A stretch of 8,536 bases of DNA from Clostridiales bacterium (GTDB lineage Bacteria > Bacillota > Clostridia > Peptostreptococcales > Anaerovoracaceae), in NCBI GenBank assembly GCA_012799165.1, contig JAAZLU010000036.1, forward strand, positions 1 through 8,536. The letters are read 5' to 3'. This document shows positions 6,811 through 8,536 of the stretch, piece by piece. A model generated the notes under the pieces. That model was not told the origin of the DNA, searched no databases, and saw only the letters and a program-made list of their open reading frames with translations. The stretch's first letter is position 1. Each line of letters starts with the position of its first letter. Both the position numbers and the translations under genes were made by a program.

Positions 6811-8343
6811 ATGCGCATAGAGAAATTTAAACTTACAACTGCACAGCTCGCCGTCGGCATAGCGATTCTCACCTTGGGCACGAAGCTTCTGGCCTTCGTG
6901 CGCGAGCTCGTCCTCGCCAATTTCTTCGGCGCGGGGACCGTTACGGACGCTTATGTTATGGCGCAGTCCATTCCGAATATCCTTCTCGCCGGACTAATCT
7001 CCGCCGCGGCGATTTCCTATATGCCGATATTTTCGAGGATTACGGAGAGCGAAGGTCTGCGCGAGGGAAATCTCTTTACGAGCAGGCTCCTCAACGCTAT
7101 GCTGATAATCAGTGTCGCTGCGGCTGTCCTGGGCGCGATTTTTGCAAGACATCTGGTATCCGTATTCGCGCGCGGCTACGATGAGCCGACCGCAGCTCTT
7201 ACCGCATGGTACCTGCGACCCGCCTTCGCAATGGCAATCTTTAATGTGCTCGTCTATATATTCGAGGCCTTTTTGCAGTACAAGGAAATTTTCTTCCCGC
7301 AGATAATCTTCGGATATCTGCAGAATATATCGGTCATAGCTTTCGTTGTGATAGCGGCGAAGACGGATTATCATCTGCTGATTCTCGGTACCCTGGTAGG
7401 CTGGGTGGCACGAGGTCTGGGCTGCCTTTGGACAGCGAGGCGCAGAGGCTATAGATACAGCGCGGATTTCAAGTTCGATGCTGCAGTAAAGGAAGCGGTT
7501 ACACTGGCCCTTCCCATATTTATTGGAGGCAGCGTAAATCAGATAAATACCTTCGTGGACAGGGCGCTGGCATCGGATCTGCGCAGCGGAAGCGTCTCGG
7601 CGCTCAACTACGGCAATACGATTATAAATTCCATCGTTATGCTCACGGTTAGTATACTTGTAATCATAGTTTATCCGAAACTCAATAAGGCCTTCGCGGC
7701 GGGAGATAGGGAGCGCGTGGGGGAGCTTGCGGAGCGGGGAATCAATATACTCGCGCTCATATCCATACCCTTTTCCATGGGCGCGATGCTCTATGCGAGG
7801 CCGGTAATACAGCTCATCTACGAGCACGGTGCCTTCGATGCCGCGGCGACAGATCTTACATCTTCGGCTTTCTTCTACTATGCAATAGGACTGAGCTTTA
7901 TAACCTTCAATCAGCTGATTACCAAGGTCTTCTACTCCATGCACGACACGAAGACGGCCGTCGGATGCTCGGTGGTCGCGGTCGCGGTAAACATCGTATT
8001 AAATCTGATACTCGTGCGCTATATGCAGCACAGCGGCCTGGCGCTGGCTACTTCCATTGCTCAGGCACTGAATGCCGCCCTGCTCTGGTACAGTTTTAGG
8101 CGCAAGCACCCGGATATAGAGCTGCTGAGCTCGAAGAGGAAGCTCCTGCAGGTCTTCATCTTCTCCGCAATCTCGGTGGGAATATCCTATTTGTGCTTCC
8201 GGCTCTTAAATGATACAATTATATGCTCGCAAATGCCGTCGATGCTCGCGGCGCTTGCGCTGGCGGTCCTGCTCTATCTACTCTTGCTTAAGATCGCCAA
8301 GTTTTCGGAGCTCAGCTTAATAAAGGACTTGTTCGGACAGTGA
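6811..8343 (+). CDS. murJ: MurJ/MviN-family lipid-linked oligosaccharide flippase
   Basis: This is a 510-residue membrane protein of the MOP superfamily, MurJ (MviN) branch. MurJ moves lipid-linked peptidoglycan precursor (lipid II) across the cytoplasmic membrane. Length and motifs match the family: an N-terminal helix with AFVREL (28-33, conserved Arg31), TDAYVMAQSIPN (45-56, Asp46), NQINTFVDRALAS (243-255), YEHGAFDAAAT (337-347) and FYSMHDTKTA (374-383). About 14 hydrophobic helices can be followed. The start is ATG 6811 because an in-frame stop (TAA, 6790-6792) closes the frame just upstream with no other usual start codon between. It has a poor ribosome-binding site, so translation may be coupled or the message leaderless. 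It follows the ligase-like gene by 78 bp and overlaps the next gene by 4 nt. In this glycan context it could flip a wall-polymer or S-layer-glycan intermediate instead of lipid II; the sequence does not decide between these. Confidence 0.88.
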   Translation: MRIEKFKLTTAQLAVGIAILTLGTKLLAFVRELVLANFFGAGTVTDAYVMAQSIPNILLAGLISAAAISYMPIFSRITESEGLREGNLFTSRLLNAMLIISVAAAVLGAIFARHLVSVFARGYDEPTAALTAWYLRPAFAMAIFNVLVYIFEAFLQYKEIFFPQIIFGYLQNISVIAFVVIAAKTDYHLLILGTLVGWVARGLGCLWTARRRGYRYSADFKFDAAVKEAVTLALPIFIGGSVNQINTFVDRALASDLRSGSVSALNYGNTIINSIVMLTVSILVIIVYPKLNKAFAAGDRERVGELAERGINILALISIPFSMGAMLYARPVIQLIYEHGAFDAAATDLTSSAFFYYAIGLSFITFNQLITKVFYSMHDTKTAVGCSVVAVAVNIVLNLILVRYMQHSGLALATSIAQALNAALLWYSFRRKHPDIELLSSKRKLLQVFIFSAISVGISYLCFRLLNDTIICSQMPSMLAALALAVLLYLLLLKIAKFSELSLIKDLFGQ

Positions 8344-8536
8344 AATCCAAGCTTAAAATTGCATTGCTGCTTCTGATGGACGCCGTGCTGGTATGCGTAT
8401 CCTTCGTGTTGTCGTTACTGCTGCGTTTTGAATTCAATCTTGAGAGCAGTCAATTTACTTCGTATCTGGAAGTTCTTATAGCGAACGTACTTCCCCTGAT
8501 TATAATAAAGCTTATAGTCTTTTCGATTCACGGACT
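8340..8536 (+). CDS. FlaA1/CapD-like polysaccharide biosynthesis protein, N-terminal fragment cut by the window edge
   Basis: Only the first 65 codons are visible. The start is GTG 8340, overlapping the TGA of the flippase gene in a GTGA, which suggests translational coupling. The frame has a stop at 8289-8291 and no other usual start codon after it; a weak AAAGGA lies 12 nt upstream. The fragment has a hydrophobic segment at about residues 7-28 with LLMDAVLV followed by LLLRFEF, and a second at about 45-63 (LPLIIIKLIVFS). This pattern of Asp in the first helix and an RF motif at its end matches the membrane region that precedes the nucleotide-sugar epimerase/dehydratase domain in FlaA1/CapD/WbpM-type proteins. 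Similar N-termini occur in some initiating sugar-phosphate transferases, and the catalytic domain is outside the window, so the exact reaction is open. Confidence 0.62.
   Translation, partial: MKSKLKIALLLLMDAVLVCVSFVLSLLLRFEFNLESSQFTSYLEVLIANVLPLIIIKLIVFSIHG

Noticed and set aside
6994..7944. Long minus-strand open frame opposite the flippase gene
   Set aside because: It is rich in Arg, Tyr and Cys without domain logic, while the + strand carries clear MurJ-family motifs.

Overview
The window reads as a chromosomal segment of an anaerobic Firmicute, most likely of class Clostridia. The clues are S-layer-homology (SLH) surface proteins with a Gram-positive-type signal peptide, strong AAGGAGG ribosome-binding sites, sigma-A-like promoters, and a Firmicutes-type O-antigen-ligase-like protein. 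This placement is an inference from gene content; there is no rRNA or other marker in the window. All genes are on the + strand.

Layout. Positions 1-1861 hold the 3' part of an SLH surface-protein gene. Positions 1862-2235 are a 374-bp gap with a strong hairpin, an AT-rich stretch, an extended -10 promoter and an approximately 125-nt structured leader. Positions 2236-4662 hold a complete 808-aa SLH protein that is a close paralogue of the first. A strong intrinsic terminator follows at 4701-4731 and a new promoter at 4748-4777. From there a probable operon runs to the end: a 642-aa multi-pass O-antigen ligase/polymerase-like protein, a MurJ-family lipid-linked-sugar flippase, and the first 65 codons of a membrane protein that resembles FlaA1/CapD nucleotide-sugar-modifying proteins.

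The theme is the cell envelope. SLH domains normally hold S-layer proteins to a secondary cell-wall polysaccharide. The downstream genes look like machinery that makes, flips and polymerises or ligates such a glycan, or an S-layer glycan. The pairing is suggestive, but the link between the two blocks is inferred from adjacency only.

The points most worth a second look lie in non-coding DNA. The leader of the second SLH gene can form a 5' stem and a GC-rich pseudoknot, and it overlaps a 27-codon open frame ending Pro-Pro-stop. The two terminal hairpins of the SLH paralogues differ by paired, compensatory base changes. I see no mobile element, CRISPR array, tRNA or rRNA.
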